From assembly GCF_030813115.1 (NCBI RefSeq), contig NZ_JAUSTY010000001.1, positions 62,001 to 126,000 of the forward strand: a stretch of 64,000 nt of DNA. Direction: 5' to 3'. Below, piece after piece: positions 1-9,735 of the stretch (position 1 is its first letter; each line of letters opens with the position of its first letter). This DNA is from Bacillus horti (GTDB taxonomy: Bacteria > Bacillota > Bacilli > Caldalkalibacillales > JCM-10596). The notes beneath the pieces are model-generated. The model made no database searches and was not told the DNA's origin. It saw only the letters and a program-made list of their open reading frames with translations. The position numbers and the translations under genes are program-made.

Positions 1-938
1 CTTCCATCAGTGTCTCCTCCTCTCACCGCTTGAATAGGAAGGTATTTTACCGTATCTGACCCCTCATCCATAATATAGATCTGAGCACCTGGTAATACCT
101 GTTCTAGCGTCTCCAAAATTAAACGCTGACGAGTTATGTCAGGGTTATTTACAAATTCTGAGTAGATCGCATCAAACTTTGCCACGTCTCCACGTGCTCG
201 CTCAACACGTTCCACCTTTTGTCCTTCAGCACGGCTAATAATAGCGTCCTTTTCCCCTAGAGCGACATTGTAATTTTCATTTCTGTAACGCTGAGCCTGA
301 TTAATTTTCGTATTTCGTTCCTCACGAGCATCCGTCACTTTGCGGAAAGCCAAGCTAACCTCTTCATTCGGTAGAACTACATCCTGTAGGTTAACCTGAA
401 CAATTGATATTCCTAGACCATAAGTCTGTACCAAGTCGTTAAGATACGTTCTTATCCTATCCATGATTTCTTCTCGACCATCCGTTAAAGCATCATCTAC
501 CTCTGTATTACCAATAACACCTCTTAATGATGCGGAAGTTGCATTATACAAAATGCTTACTGGGTCTTCCGTATTAAAAAGATACGCAACAGGATCAATG
601 ATCCGCCATTGTATTTCTAAATCAGCCAAAATAATATTTTCATCCCCTGTTATCATTTTGGCTTCTGCGATATGCTCTGTAATTTGCCCATTCTGTTCCT
701 CATAACCAAGTGTTAAGCTAAATGGCTCCCTCGATAAAATGTTAACTGTCTGAATAGGCCAAGGAAGCTTAAAATGCAATCCTGATAGAATCACCTCATC
801 CTCTGGCTTTCCTAAAGTTACAAGAATCGCTTGCTCTGAAGCGTCTACTGTATACCAAGATGTAGTCGCCACTAAAACCAAGGCAATCAATAGTAAAATA
901 CCAAGAAAGCCTATGTAAATTTGTTTCACACTTACCAT
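1..938 (-). CDS. hflK: FtsH protease modulator HflK-like SPFH protein (C-terminus beyond window)
   Basis: The reading frame opens with ATG at 936-938, behind a purine-rich GGGGGAGG ribosome site, and stays open to base 1, so the C-terminus lies outside the window. The product starts with a single membrane helix (about residues 5-25) followed by WYTVDASEQAIL and a band-7/SPFH domain. Seen near the end are IISRAEGQ and RLILETLEQVLPGAQIYIM, typical of HflK. HflK and HflC form a membrane complex that modulates the AAA protease FtsH. An hflC partner would be expected next, beyond base 1. It lies 196 bp downstream of phoU, behind a probable terminator, so it is probably a separate transcript. Confidence 0.85.
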   Translation of the reverse strand, partial: MVSVKQIYIGFLGILLLIALVLVATTSWYTVDASEQAILVTLGKPEDEVILSGLHFKLPWPIQTVNILSREPFSLTLGYEEQNGQITEHIAEAKMITGDENIILADLEIQWRIIDPVAYLFNTEDPVSILYNATSASLRGVIGNTEVDDALTDGREEIMDRIRTYLNDLVQTYGLGISIVQVNLQDVVLPNEEVSLAFRKVTDAREERNTKINQAQRYRNENYNVALGEKDAIISRAEGQKVERVERARGDVAKFDAIYSEFVNNPDITRQRLILETLEQVLPGAQIYIMDEGSDTVKYLPIQAVRGGDTDG

Positions 939-1021
939 TTTTCCTCCCCCTTGCTGTTATTAACCTCAAAACCATTCTATTGTACCACACACCTGTTAAT
1001 ACGAGAAAGAATGACATTGGT

Positions 1022-1061
1022 TCCAAAAAAATAAACCGAATAATCGGCTAAATTAATCGGT
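1022..1061 (-). terminator. Probable terminator after phoU
   Basis: On the minus strand an imperfect hairpin (ACCGA at 1057-1061 pairing with TCGGT at 1035-1039, plus TAA/TTA inside) is followed by TTTATTTTTTT. It lies about 75 bp past the phoU stop and would separate phoU from hflK. Confidence 0.45.
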
Positions 1062-1134
1062 CATAAAATACTGCGTTTTATTAGCAGGTTAATATTCATT
1101 TAATGTTTTCATAGATGTATTTATGTCTAGCGAA

Positions 1135-1794
1135 TCATTGATTTAAGTCCATACGTTTACCTTTTACACTATACAAAATAGCTTCCGAAATATTAGTAAC
1201 ATGATCAGCCATTCTTTCTATATAGCGAGCTACGAAAGCTAACTGCATAATTTGGTCCATTTTTTGTGGAGCATCAACCATTCTACTAAGTAAATCCTGT
1301 ACAATTTTAGCGTACAAGGAATCTACCTTATCATCAAGCTCAGAGATTTCCTGTGCTAGTTCAGCGTTATCCGTTTTATACGCTTGCAGGGATTCTCTGA
1401 TCATGCGTTGAACAAGCTCAGCCATAGCCGGGATATCCTGAAGGGGTTTAACAAGCTCTTCATTGCCAATACGTAATGTGGACTTCGCTATATCCACCGC
1501 AAAATCTCCTATCCTTTCAACGCTTGTCGTAATTTTTATGGCCGACATAATTTTTCTTAAGTCACTGGCTACAGGCTGCTGGGAAGCTATGATTTTAACA
1601 ACAAGCTCTTCGATCTCTTCCTCAATCGCATTAATTTGCTCATCATTGTCAATTATTCTTGTGGCCTGTTCTGTATCCTGATTCTTTAAAGCTTCAATGG
1701 ATGAACTGAAAGCTGCTTCTGCTAGCTCTCCCATACTTATTAGCTTTTCCGTAAGCTGATTCATTTCCAATTCAAAATTCTTTCTAACTCCCAA
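1135..1794 (-). CDS. phoU: Phosphate signalling protein PhoU
   Basis: A 219-residue protein with the two repeated three-helix PhoU bundles: MGELAEAAFSSSIEAL and INAIEEEIEELVVKIIA in the first, and the matching YIERMADHVTNISEAILY near the C-terminus. PhoU binds metal clusters and couples the Pst transporter to the PhoR kinase, keeping the Pho response off when phosphate is plentiful. The start is TTG at 1792-1794 behind AAGGAG. The familiar PhoU opening (VRKNFELEM) supports this start over the ATG at codon 11. It sits 25 bp after the chemoreceptor gene, which separates it from pstB, and is probably co-transcribed with that gene. Confidence 0.93.
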   Translation of the reverse strand: MGVRKNFELEMNQLTEKLISMGELAEAAFSSSIEALKNQDTEQATRIIDNDEQINAIEEEIEELVVKIIASQQPVASDLRKIMSAIKITTSVERIGDFAVDIAKSTLRIGNEELVKPLQDIPAMAELVQRMIRESLQAYKTDNAELAQEISELDDKVDSLYAKIVQDLLSRMVDAPQKMDQIMQLAFVARYIERMADHVTNISEAILYSVKGKRMDLNQ

Positions 1795-1819
1795 CTCGTC
1801 TTCACTCCTTCACTCGAAA

Positions 1820-3493
1820 TCAATATGATTCCTTTCCTTTTAAACCACTAGATAATTCTGCAACCTGGGAAGCAAGCTTCCTATTTTCTATACTATTAGC
1901 ATACTGTCGTTCTGAAAACAAATTTATCTCCCGTGACTGTTCATTCGTCTGTTGAGAAATAGCAGCAAAGCTTCTCATCCTATCTTCAACCTGCCCAAGT
2001 GCCTCGTATATTCCCTCAATTTCAGTGGCAAGCTGTTTGATATGACTCTCGGTATGGTTCATACTCTGTTCCATTCGACCTAACTGACGATCGGATGAAA
2101 CAGCACTTTGCTTCCCTTTGTCTGATTCTGTATATACTGACTGAACCTTTTTAACTACGAGCTCAATCTCATTTTTGACTCTTGAGGTGTGTTCATAAAT
2201 GCTTTTTGTTGAGGAGGTTGAGCTATCGGCAAGCCTTTTAATTTCCTGAGCTACTACGGAAAAGCCTCTCCCTGCCTCTCCTGCCCTGGCCGCCTCTAAG
2301 GCTGCATTAATAGCCAAAAGCTTAGTTTGGTCCGCGATTTCTTCAATAATCCCCAATATATTTTCAATTTGTTCTGAATGCTGCTGTAGGTTTAAAGCAG
2401 CTGTTGATACTTCTGAAATTTCATCAGTTAAGTGATACATAGATTGAGCAAGACCTTGCATCGCTTCTTTCCCTGTATGCAGGGTCTGTACAAGCTCTTG
2501 GCTTTGCTCAGAGGTAGCTGCTGTTTGATCAGCCATTCGATGAATAACCTCTTTCATTCTCTCAAATAGCCTTTCATTTTGTTCAACAACATTTACCTGC
2601 TGGAGGGTTCCCTCTGATATCACCTGAATGCTCTCTCTTAAAGCGGAGCTGCCTTGTTCACCATCGAGAGCATGTTGATATAAAATTTCTCCTACTTCAC
2701 CTAGCTTAGAACCAGCCTGACTTAATGAAACATTTAGCTCTTCAATCCGCTCCACCATCGTATTAAAGTCCTTTGATACTGAACTGAGCTCTAAGGCAAA
2801 TACTTGGTGATTGACTCTTTGAGAAAGGTCACCTTGAGTTACTTTATCCATAGCTAGTTTAAGCTTCTGAAGAGGCATTGTTATCATACGTACAGTGGTG
2901 AAGCCTATGAGTGCCGTTAGCACGATACATACAGCGACCACAGCAAGAATACTATTCCTCATGTTGTAAATAGGTGAAAGATAATTCTGCTCTTCTAACG
3001 CTATCACATACATAGCTGCAAGCTCTACAGAATAAGTGTATCCAAGTGTGTAACCTTGAGCATGCGTCACACCGTGCCTTTGCTCAAGCATGCTCTCTAT
3101 CACTTCTGTACTTAATTCTGGTAGTTCAATTTTGCTCTGTTCTGTCATTGGTTCCATTTGTTTATCTAAATTGATTTTAAACTGTAGAGCGTCTAAATCA
3201 TATTGCCGAAAGCTATTGTATTGTAGCTGTAAAGCATAGCTAAGTTTTGATTCAAACTCTTGATTGGATACCGTTTGTTTTAGTAAGACAAGCTTATCTT
3301 TAATTAGCTCAACCTCAGAGCTTAGCTGCCTTTCAATGACTTGAATAACAGCCTCTTTACTTTGAACATAGCTAATTAATCCAATTGCACCAACACTAAT
3401 TAAGATGAGTATAAGCATAGGAGCTAGCAATAATACCCTCAGCTTCAAATTCTTTATCCATTTCATCCTCCTGCCCCAGCCTTTCGTTATCAT
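1820..3493 (-). CDS. Methyl-accepting chemotaxis protein in the pst-phoU locus
   Basis: Transmembrane chemoreceptor of 557 residues. Visible parts are TM1 (about 20-45), an extracytoplasmic ligand domain of about 135 residues, TM2 (about 183-203), a HAMP domain, and the cytoplasmic coiled coil with the conserved hairpin tip [20 protein letters not shown]. It should feed CheA/CheW, but no other chemotaxis gene is nearby. It is inserted between the second pstB and phoU and is preceded by a PhoP-box-like repeat array at 3524-3562. That position suggests attraction to phosphate or a starvation cue, which is inference. The start is uncertain: ATG at 3493 has a weak ribosome site, and ATG at codon 10 (3466) directly abuts AGGAGG. 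The ligand domain does not resemble a family I can name. Confidence 0.9.
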   Translation of the reverse strand: MITKGWGRRMKWIKNLKLRVLLLAPMLILILISVGAIGLISYVQSKEAVIQVIERQLSSEVELIKDKLVLLKQTVSNQEFESKLSYALQLQYNSFRQYDLDALQFKINLDKQMEPMTEQSKIELPELSTEVIESMLEQRHGVTHAQGYTLGYTYSVELAAMYVIALEEQNYLSPIYNMRNSILAVVAVCIVLTALIGFTTVRMITMPLQKLKLAMDKVTQGDLSQRVNHQVFALELSSVSKDFNTMVERIEELNVSLSQAGSKLGEVGEILYQHALDGEQGSSALRESIQVISEGTLQQVNVVEQNERLFERMKEVIHRMADQTAATSEQSQELVQTLHTGKEAMQGLAQSMYHLTDEISEVSTAALNLQQHSEQIENILGIIEEIADQTKLLAINAALEAARAGEAGRGFSVVAQEIKRLADSSTSSTKSIYEHTSRVKNEIELVVKKVQSVYTESDKGKQSAVSSDRQLGRMEQSMNHTESHIKQLATEIEGIYEALGQVEDRMRSFAAISQQTNEQSREINLFSERQYANSIENRKLASQVAELSSGLKGKESY

Positions 3494-3523
3494 ATCTCAA
3501 TCGCTACTAGTATGCAGGAGTTT

Positions 3524-3562
3524 TATTAAATGGAAATAAAAATAACGTTAAGATAACATTAA
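3524..3562 (-). promoter_or_regulatory. Candidate PhoP box before the chemoreceptor
   Basis: Four hexamers are spaced exactly 11 bp apart on the minus strand: TTAATG (3557-3562), TTAACG (3546-3551), TTTATT (3535-3540), TTAATA (3524-3529). Only the last fully matches the known TT(A/C/T)A(C/T)A repeat; each of the others has one mismatch. A -10-like CATACT (3509-3514) follows after 9 nt, the same gap as before pstS. Confidence 0.55.
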
Positions 3563-3575
3563 GCAAATTTATCGT

Positions 3576-4379
3576 TTATCCGAACCGACCTGAGATGTAA
3601 TCATCCGTTTCCTTTTTGGCTGGGTTAGTAAAAATCTTGTCCGTTTGATCAAACTCCACAAGTCTTCCATTTAGGAAAAAGCCTGTATCATCAGAAACCC
3701 TTGCAGCCTGTTGCATATTATGAGTGACAATAACAATAGAATATTTACTCTTTAGCTCAATAATGAGTTCCTCTAGCTTAGACGTTGAAATAGGATCTAA
3801 CGCAGAAGCAGGCTCATCCATCAGAATGACCTCAGGTTCAACAGCTAAAACTCGGGCAATAACTAGTCTTTGCTGCTGACCACCTGATAGCCCTAATGCT
3901 GATGTATTTAAACGATCTTTGACTTCATCCCATAAAACGGCATAACGAAGACTTTGTTCCACGATCTCATCAAGCTTTTTCTTATTCTTTATTCCATGAA
4001 TACGAGGTCCATACGCTACATTATCATAAATTGATAAAGGGAACGGATTCGGTCGTTGGAAAACCATACCTACATTTTTACGTAATTCTGCAACATCAAG
4101 CTTTGGATCGTAAATGGAATCACCCCTAAGCTTAATGCTTCCTTCAATTCTTACCCCTTCAATTAAATCGTTCATTCGATTAATCGTTCTTAAAAAGGTA
4201 GATTTACCGCAGCCCGATGGTCCAATCAACGCTGTCACCTTATTTTGCTTCATATCCATATTGATATCGATTAGTGCTTGAAAATCCCCATAATATAAGT
4301 TAAGGGCATCTGTTTTGATAATAAAATCACTGCGCTTAGCCACTGCTTCTTGAGTTTGCTCTTCTCTTATATCCACCAT
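3576..4379 (-). CDS. pstB: Phosphate ABC transporter ATP-binding protein PstB (second copy)
   Basis: ATPase subunit of the high-affinity phosphate importer PstSCAB, 267 residues. Walker [10 protein letters not shown] is at 53-61, the Q-loop is in VFQRPNPFP, the ABC signature LSGGQQQR is at 164-171, Walker B VILMDEP is at 184-190, and the switch histidine is in [13 protein letters not shown]. It directly follows the first pstB with an 18-bp gap, and the ribosome site GAAGGAGAGG precedes ATG 4379. Two tandem pstB genes are also found in Bacillus subtilis. This copy has a longer N-terminus (about 20 residues before the fold) than its neighbour. The signature region here reads ARVLAV rather than the usual ARALA. 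Confidence 0.95.
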   Translation of the reverse strand: MVDIREEQTQEAVAKRSDFIIKTDALNLYYGDFQALIDINMDMKQNKVTALIGPSGCGKSTFLRTINRMNDLIEGVRIEGSIKLRGDSIYDPKLDVAELRKNVGMVFQRPNPFPLSIYDNVAYGPRIHGIKNKKKLDEIVEQSLRYAVLWDEVKDRLNTSALGLSGGQQQRLVIARVLAVEPEVILMDEPASALDPISTSKLEELIIELKSKYSIVIVTHNMQQAARVSDDTGFFLNGRLVEFDQTDKIFTNPAKKETDDYISGRFG

Positions 4380-4397
4380 ACTATCACCTCTCCTTCT

Positions 4398-5156
4398 TTA
4401 ACCGAATCTACCTGTCACATAATCCTCAGTCTGCTGCTGCTTTGGAGTCGTGAAAATTTGGTTCGTGTCTCCATGCTCAACGACCTCTCCTACATAGAAA
4501 AACGCAGTAGAATCAGAAATACGTGCAGCCTGCTGCATATTATGGGTAACAATAATTAAAGTATACTCCTTCTTCAATTCAACAATTAGTTCTTCAATTT
4601 TCCCTGTTGAGATCGGATCCAACGCTGAAGCTGGTTCATCCAGTAAAAGGATCTCGGGGCTCATTGATAGGGCTCTAGCAATACATAAACGTTGCTGTTG
4701 ACCACCAGAAAGAGCAAGAGCTGATCGGTGTATGCGGTCTTTAACCTCATCCCATAGAGCGGCCTTACGTAAGCTTTCCTCAACAATTTCATTAAGCTTT
4801 GCCTTACTTGATACACCGTGATGCCTTGGACCATAAGCTACGTTTTCAAAAATAGATTTTGAAAATGGGTTTGGACGTTGGAACACCATGCCTATCCTTT
4901 TTCTTAACTGTCCTACATTCACTTTTTGTTCATTGATATTGTTTCCATCTAAAAGGATTTGACCCTCAACTTTAGCGTTTGGAATCAAATCATTCATTCT
5001 ATTTAAACAGCGAAGGTATGTTGATTTTCCACATCCTGATGGTCCGATTAATGCTGTAACAGTGTTTCTTGGAAAGGAAAGATCTACCCCTTTAATTGCA
5101 TGATTTTGCCCGTAATAAACATTTAAGCTCTCTGTTGCTAATTTAGACTGACTCAT
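4398..5156 (-). CDS. pstB: Phosphate ABC transporter ATP-binding protein PstB (first copy)
   Basis: PstB-type ATPase with Walker [10 protein letters not shown] (about 38-46), signature LSGGQQQR, Walker [14 protein letters not shown] and the switch-histidine segment [14 protein letters not shown] chose ATG 5156 because AGGGGGAG lies four bases before it; an in-frame ATG at 5174 would place that ribosome site inside the gene. It follows pstA by 45 bp and is one of two tandem ATPases, which could form homodimers or a heterodimer below PstC/PstA. Confidence 0.95.
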   Translation of the reverse strand: MSQSKLATESLNVYYGQNHAIKGVDLSFPRNTVTALIGPSGCGKSTYLRCLNRMNDLIPNAKVEGQILLDGNNINEQKVNVGQLRKRIGMVFQRPNPFSKSIFENVAYGPRHHGVSSKAKLNEIVEESLRKAALWDEVKDRIHRSALALSGGQQQRLCIARALSMSPEILLLDEPASALDPISTGKIEELIVELKKEYTLIIVTHNMQQAARISDSTAFFYVGEVVEHGDTNQIFTTPKQQQTEDYVTGRFG

Positions 5157-5201
5157 TTTGCTCCCCCTATACAATTAGGATAATAAGGATGAAACATTAG
5201 A

Positions 5202-6086
5202 TTAGGATGATGTTAGACGCTTATGGATCCATTTTCCTAACCATCTTGCTCCCAAATTAAAGACAAGGACAGCTAGAACAAGGAGTGCAGAAGCACCATT
5301 CGCTATTTCTCTTGCGTCTGGAATCAGTCCCTCACTATTAATTTTCCAAATATGAACCGATAACGTCGATCCGGATCTAAATATATTTAGAGGAGAAGTG
5401 AGTTCAAAAGGGTTCCAATTTGTAAAATCTAAGGACGGTGAGCTCATTCCTGATGTATATAGTAAAGCAGCTGCCTCTCCAAAAATTCTCCCTGACGCTA
5501 AGATCGTCCCGGTAATAATTCCTGGTAGTGCGGCTGGCAATAAAACCGACCAGATCGTTTCCCATTTGGTTACACCTAACGCAAGACTAGCCTCTGTCTG
5601 ATCCTTAGGTACCGCCTCTAAAGCCTGCTCTGTCACCCTTACAATTAAAGGTAGATTAAAGATAGCTAAAGCCATGGCTCCACCGATAATTGTATATCCC
5701 CAACCTGTCATATTAACAAATAGCATGAGACCAAATAAACCGACCACAATGGATGGAATCGATGAAAGAACCTCAATCGTTGTTCTAAGAAAATCAGTTA
5801 CAGAATTTTTAGGTGCGTATTGTGACATATAAATCCCTGCTCCTACTCCAACAGGAACAACCATCAGGAGAGTGAGAATTAGGATATAGAAGGAATTGAA
5901 TAATTGCGGTGCAACCCCTCCACCTGCTCTCATAAATTCAGGGGCTGACGTAAGAAAGCTCCAGCTCAAGTTTGGAATCCCTTTAACAAAGATATAACCT
6001 AACAATCCGACTAATATCCCTACAATTGTTATAGCAATCAAATAAAAGAAAACGGTAGCGACCCGGTCTATTTGCTTGGCCCTCAT
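5202..6086 (-). CDS. pstA: Phosphate ABC transporter permease PstA
   Basis: Integral membrane subunit of the Pst phosphate importer, 294 residues, with six predicted helices and the cytoplasmic EAA loop (EASLALGVTKWETIWSVLLPAALPGI) that docks on PstB. The start ATG overlaps the pstC stop as ATGA (6083-6086), indicating translational coupling. The N-terminal helix (VATVFFYLIAITIVGILVGLLG) and the GAGIYMSQYAP segment are typical of PstA. Confidence 0.95.
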   Translation of the reverse strand: MRAKQIDRVATVFFYLIAITIVGILVGLLGYIFVKGIPNLSWSFLTSAPEFMRAGGGVAPQLFNSFYILILTLLMVVPVGVGAGIYMSQYAPKNSVTDFLRTTIEVLSSIPSIVVGLFGLMLFVNMTGWGYTIIGGAMALAIFNLPLIVRVTEQALEAVPKDQTEASLALGVTKWETIWSVLLPAALPGIITGTILASGRIFGEAAALLYTSGMSSPSLDFTNWNPFELTSPLNIFRSGSTLSVHIWKINSEGLIPDAREIANGASALLVLAVLVFNLGARWLGKWIHKRLTSS

Positions 6087-7006
6087 GAATACTGCCTCCT
6101 TTTACCCAAAAAGCGAATGAGAATAATAAAGAAATATGTCATAAATAACAAGATAAGTCCCAATGACCAAAGTGCATTGTTTTCAACTGATCCAAAGACG
6201 GTGTTCCCCATATTTAAAGTAATAATACTTGTTAGAGTTCCCGCAGGATCAAAAAGGCTAGATGGAATACTTGTTACATTCCCGATTACCATCTGTACAG
6301 CTAAGGCCTCACCAAAAGCTCTAGCCATCCCTAAAATAACGGCAGTAAGTAAGCCTGGTAGAGCTGTCTTCAGTAGGATTTTATATATCGTTTGAAATCT
6401 AGTAGCCCCTAAAGCATAAGAAGCCTCTCTTAGCTCTCTTGGCAATGCTCGCAAAGCATCTGCTGATAAGCTCGTAATTGTAGGTAGAATCATAACTGAT
6501 AGGACAATAGAGCCCGCAAGGATACTAAAGCCTGTACCCGGAAAATTATTTCGAATAAACGGTACTAATAAGGTTAACCCAATAAATCCATAAACAACGG
6601 ATGGAATTCCTACTAATAATTCAATAACCGGCTGTAGGATTCGTTGCCCGAATTTAGGCGCGATTTCTGTCATAAATACAGCTGCTCCGATTCCTAATGG
6701 AGCACTAATTATAGCAGCCAAAATCGTTACGTAAAACGAGGATGTGATAAACCCTAAAGCTCCGAAGCTTGGTGGATTCGTATAGCCTGACCAAGTTGTG
6801 GTCGTAAAGAATTGCCCTAAGGAAACACCATTAACTAAAAAGGTACTTATCCCTCTATAACTAATAAAAATAGTAATGGATAAAATTAATACTAAAAGAA
6901 TCGCAGCACACACTAGTGTGGCGTATTTACCAAAACCTTCTTTAAAGCGTTGCTTTATCGGGAAATAATTTAAATCTTGATTTGTTGAAATAGTAGGTTT
7001 GGACAA
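6083..7006 (-). CDS. pstC: Phosphate ABC transporter permease PstC
   Basis: Partner permease of PstA, 307 residues. It has six predicted helices, the PstC segment GIGAAVFMTEIAP, the VGIPSVVYGFIGL stretch and the EAA loop REASYALGATRFQTIYKILL. It couples ATP hydrolysis by PstB to phosphate import from PstS. It lies 117 bp after pstS and overlaps pstA by 4 bp. ATG 7006 is preceded by AAAGGAGTG. Confidence 0.95.
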   Translation of the reverse strand: MSKPTISTNQDLNYFPIKQRFKEGFGKYATLVCAAILLVLILSITIFISYRGISTFLVNGVSLGQFFTTTTWSGYTNPPSFGALGFITSSFYVTILAAIISAPLGIGAAVFMTEIAPKFGQRILQPVIELLVGIPSVVYGFIGLTLLVPFIRNNFPGTGFSILAGSIVLSVMILPTITSLSADALRALPRELREASYALGATRFQTIYKILLKTALPGLLTAVILGMARAFGEALAVQMVIGNVTSIPSSLFDPAGTLTSIITLNMGNTVFGSVENNALWSLGLILLFMTYFFIILIRFLGKRRQYS

Positions 7007-7123
7007 TCAAATTCACTCCTTTACGAAAACAGCATGAAAGGGAAAACCTATACATGGATAGGCTTCCCCTGAAGTTATATATCTGATCCTAATTTGATCT
7101 GTTTTTCAATGATTCAAAAGGAA

Positions 7124-8095
7124 TTATTTATCTGATACATTTCCTTCTGCGTCACGCTCAATTTGCATTGTGCTTTCAGCAATATAACCTTGCTCTTGAA
7201 TGATTGAAACAACAGCATCAGAGCTCATGTAATCTAAGAATGCTTTCGCTAATCCATCTGGCTCACCTTTTGTATACATGTGCATATATGCCCAAACTGG
7301 ATATGTTCCGTTTGCCACGTTCTCATCTGTTTGTTCTACGCCATCTAATTTAAGTGGTAATACTGAATCATTGTAGTAAGAGAAAGCTAGGTATCCAATA
7401 GCACCAGGTGTTTCAGAAATAATCTGTCTAACAGTACCTGAAGAATCTTGAGTGATTCCTTCAGCTTCTTGGTTTTCATTTAAAGCAAATTTATAGAATG
7501 TTGCACGAGTACCAGAGCTTTCAGGACGGTTAACTAATGTAATGTCAACGTCTGCTCCACCAATCTCGCTCCAATTCGTGATTTTTCCAGTAAAGATATC
7601 AATAAGCTCTTGTTGTGTTACGTTATCTACACCAACTTCTGGATGTGCAGTAGCTCCCATACCTACGATAGCTACACGATGATCCACTAGAGAAGCTGCG
7701 TCAATATCTTCTTTTTCTTCAGCAAAGATATCTGAGTTTCCAATATCAGCTCCACCTTGGTCTACTTGGCTAAGTCCTGTACCACTTCCTCCACCTTCAA
7801 CCTGGATACGTGCATCTGGGTTAGTGCCCATAAATTCATGTGCTGCTGCTTCAACTAATGGTTGGATAGCAGATGAACCGACTGCCGTGATTGAACCAGA
7901 AACTGTAGCTTCTTCATCTTCTTCTGTGTTAGCATCTTCATTATTTTCTTGTTCTGGAGTTTCTTCATCTTGAGTTGCAGGTGGATTCTCATTACCAGTG
8001 TTGCTGTCTGAATTTCCACAAGCTGCTGCAAAAACAAGCAACAATCCTAAAAGTACTAACAATCCCATTGACTTAACGTTCTTTTTCATTAACAT
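7124..8095 (-). CDS. pstS: Phosphate-binding lipoprotein PstS
   Basis: Extracellular phosphate-binding lipoprotein of 323 residues. A signal peptide ends in VFAAAC, so Cys26 would carry the lipid. An acidic, disordered linker of about 40 residues (rich in E, D, N, T) separates the anchor from the binding fold. Phosphate-binding signatures are GSSAIQPLVEAAAHEF, EGGGSGTGLSQV and NRPESSGTRATF. GGGGGG lies 9 bases before ATG 8095; ATG at codon 3 is an alternative. A four-repeat PhoP box at 8160-8198 lies upstream, so strong induction under phosphate limitation is expected. Confidence 0.95.
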   Translation of the reverse strand: MLMKKNVKSMGLLVLLGLLLVFAAACGNSDSNTGNENPPATQDEETPEQENNEDANTEEDEEATVSGSITAVGSSAIQPLVEAAAHEFMGTNPDARIQVEGGGSGTGLSQVDQGGADIGNSDIFAEEKEDIDAASLVDHRVAIVGMGATAHPEVGVDNVTQQELIDIFTGKITNWSEIGGADVDITLVNRPESSGTRATFYKFALNENQEAEGITQDSSGTVRQIISETPGAIGYLAFSYYNDSVLPLKLDGVEQTDENVANGTYPVWAYMHMYTKGEPDGLAKAFLDYMSSDAVVSIIQEQGYIAESTMQIERDAEGNVSDK

Positions 8096-8159
8096 TAATT
8101 ATTTCCCCCCAAGGAAGTTTATCTAACAAGTTCTTACATGAATAAGCATACATGCTTAG

Positions 8160-8198
8160 TATTAACTGCGTGTGAATCATATATTAAGAAATTGTAAA
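8160..8198 (-). promoter_or_regulatory. PhoP box before pstS
   Basis: Four hexamers on the minus strand at an exact 11-bp period: TTTACA (8193-8198), TTAATA (8182-8187), TTCACA (8171-8176), TTAATA (8160-8165). All four match the Bacillus PhoP repeat TT(A/C/T)A(C/T)A. TATGCT (8145-8150), a possible -10, follows after 9 nt. Confidence 0.85.
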
Positions 8199-8261
8199 GA
8201 TACCTTCCGAAGGAAATACGACATGTTATCCAGTAAGCCTTTCATAGAATTTTTTAGCCTC

Positions 8262-8303
8262 AAAAAAGAGCGAATGACCATCTATAATGATGTCATTCGC
8301 TCT
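8262..8303 (-). terminator. Terminator after phoR
   Basis: A perfect 12-bp stem (arms 8267-8278 and 8292-8303, AGAGCGAATGAC with its complement) is followed on the minus strand by a T run. It lies just past the phoR stop and separates phoPR from the pst operon. Confidence 0.9.
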
Positions 8304-8310
8304 CGAGCTT

Positions 8311-9735
8311 TCAATCCGTCTGTGGATCAATATGCAGAAATAGATTAAATTTGCTCCCTTGCCCCTCTTTACTACTTACTTTTATTTCTCCATGATGTGC
8401 TTCAATTAAGTGCTTAACAATAGCAAGGCCTAGTCCTGTTCCACCTGAACTTCTACTTCGGGCTTTATCAATTCGATAAAAGCGTTCAAAAATACGTGGT
8501 AGCTCTGAGGTTTTTATTCCTATTCCTGTGTCCTCCACACTCACTTTATACCCCTTGCCGTTCTTCCAGGGTTGAATAGAGATGGTGATCTTCCCCTGCT
8601 CAGGGGTATATTGAATGGCGTTACTAACTAAATTTAAAATCATTTGCTGAAAGCGATCACTATCAGCTTTAATGATATAAGCTTGGCTTAAATCATAGTC
8701 TGCTTCAATCAGGATGTGCTTTTCATCTGCTTTTTTATCTACTAGTAGAAGAACATTTTGAATAACGTTGTGGATATCTACATCCTCCCACTTTAGCTGG
8801 AATTTTCTTTGCTCAATATGGGAAAGATGCAATAGATCCTGAATAAGACGATGAAGACGATCGGATTCCAGCCTGATAATCTCAAGGAACTTTTTTAGGT
8901 GCTCCTCTGAGTACATGGCACCTTCCAGTAATGTTTCAGAAAACCCTTTAATAGAGGTAAGAGGTGTTTTTAGCTCATGAGACACGTTAGCCACAAAGTC
9001 TGCTCGAATCTTCTCTAGTTTTTTTAAATTTGTAATATCATGAAATAAGATTATTACCCCTTTAATTTTTCCTTCCACATCATTTACTGGCGCAATGGAC
9101 AAATCAACCTCAATAAGATTCAGATCTGACTCTAGCGTAATATGTTGCTTAATTTCCTTGTCTTCCATCAATGTTTCTTGAATCAAGTTAATGATCTGCT
9201 TAGGGAAGGGCGCTTCATAATAAAGCACGTCATGATAATTTTCTTCCCATTGTAGTAAGTCAATTACTTTTTCATTCGTAATCTCAATCTTGCCCTTTTG
9301 ATTTATAAAAAGCAATCCGCTTCCCATGTATCGTATTAATGCTCGAAAGCGATTTTCATTAATAAATTGACGCTCCGTTGTCCTTTGCAGGTGCTGAGCA
9401 AGGTTATTAGTAAAGCTAGTTAAGCCATATAGTAAGCTATCGGCCTCCACAGAGTGAACTCTCCGCCAGTAATGCCCTTCACTCAAGTCTTTAATTAATG
9501 AGCTAACCTCATTAATTGGCTTTAATGCCCTACGGACAAAATGATAAACTAAAAAACTAAGAATAACAAAAGCAGTACTAAACCCAATGAGTAGATAATT
9601 ACCTCCATCAGGAACAATATGAAGTACAGTAGCCCAAATAAAATAGCCTAGAAAAAACAAAGTAAGTCCAATAATCACTATAATAGAGATGGTTAGCCTG
9701 CTGAAGAGTTTATTCACGTCTGTCTGGCCCTTCAA
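8311..9735 (-). CDS. phoR: Phosphate-response sensor histidine kinase PhoR (short form)
   Basis: Membrane histidine kinase paired with PhoP. Two helices near the N-terminus (about 13-33 and 47-64) enclose only about a dozen extracytoplasmic residues. They are followed by HAMP, a PAS domain (about 125-230), HisKA with FVANVSHELKTPLTSI (His about 250), and an ATPase domain with NAIQYT, DTGIGI and GGTGLGLAI. At 474 residues it is shorter than the B. subtilis protein (579) because the large outside sensor domain is absent. It overlaps phoP by 26 bp if TTG 9735 is the start; GTG 9717, 10 bp after GAAGGG, is equally plausible. Confidence 0.9.
   Translation of the reverse strand: MKGQTDVNKLFSRLTISIIVIIGLTLFFLGYFIWATVLHIVPDGGNYLLIGFSTAFVILSFLVYHFVRRALKPINEVSSLIKDLSEGHYWRRVHSVEADSLLYGLTSFTNNLAQHLQRTTERQFINENRFRALIRYMGSGLLFINQKGKIEITNEKVIDLLQWEENYHDVLYYEAPFPKQIINLIQETLMEDKEIKQHITLESDLNLIEVDLSIAPVNDVEGKIKGVIILFHDITNLKKLEKIRADFVANVSHELKTPLTSIKGFSETLLEGAMYSEEHLKKFLEIIRLESDRLHRLIQDLLHLSHIEQRKFQLKWEDVDIHNVIQNVLLLVDKKADEKHILIEADYDLSQAYIIKADSDRFQQMILNLVSNAIQYTPEQGKITISIQPWKNGKGYKVSVEDTGIGIKTSELPRIFERFYRIDKARSRSSGGTGLGLAIVKHLIEAHHGEIKVSSKEGQGSKFNLFLHIDPQTD

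Noticed and set aside
463-705. Plus-strand open frame opposite hflK
   Set aside because: It lies wholly inside the well-supported minus-strand hflK frame, and its product has no recognisable pattern. Many similar antisense frames elsewhere in the window were dropped for the same reason.
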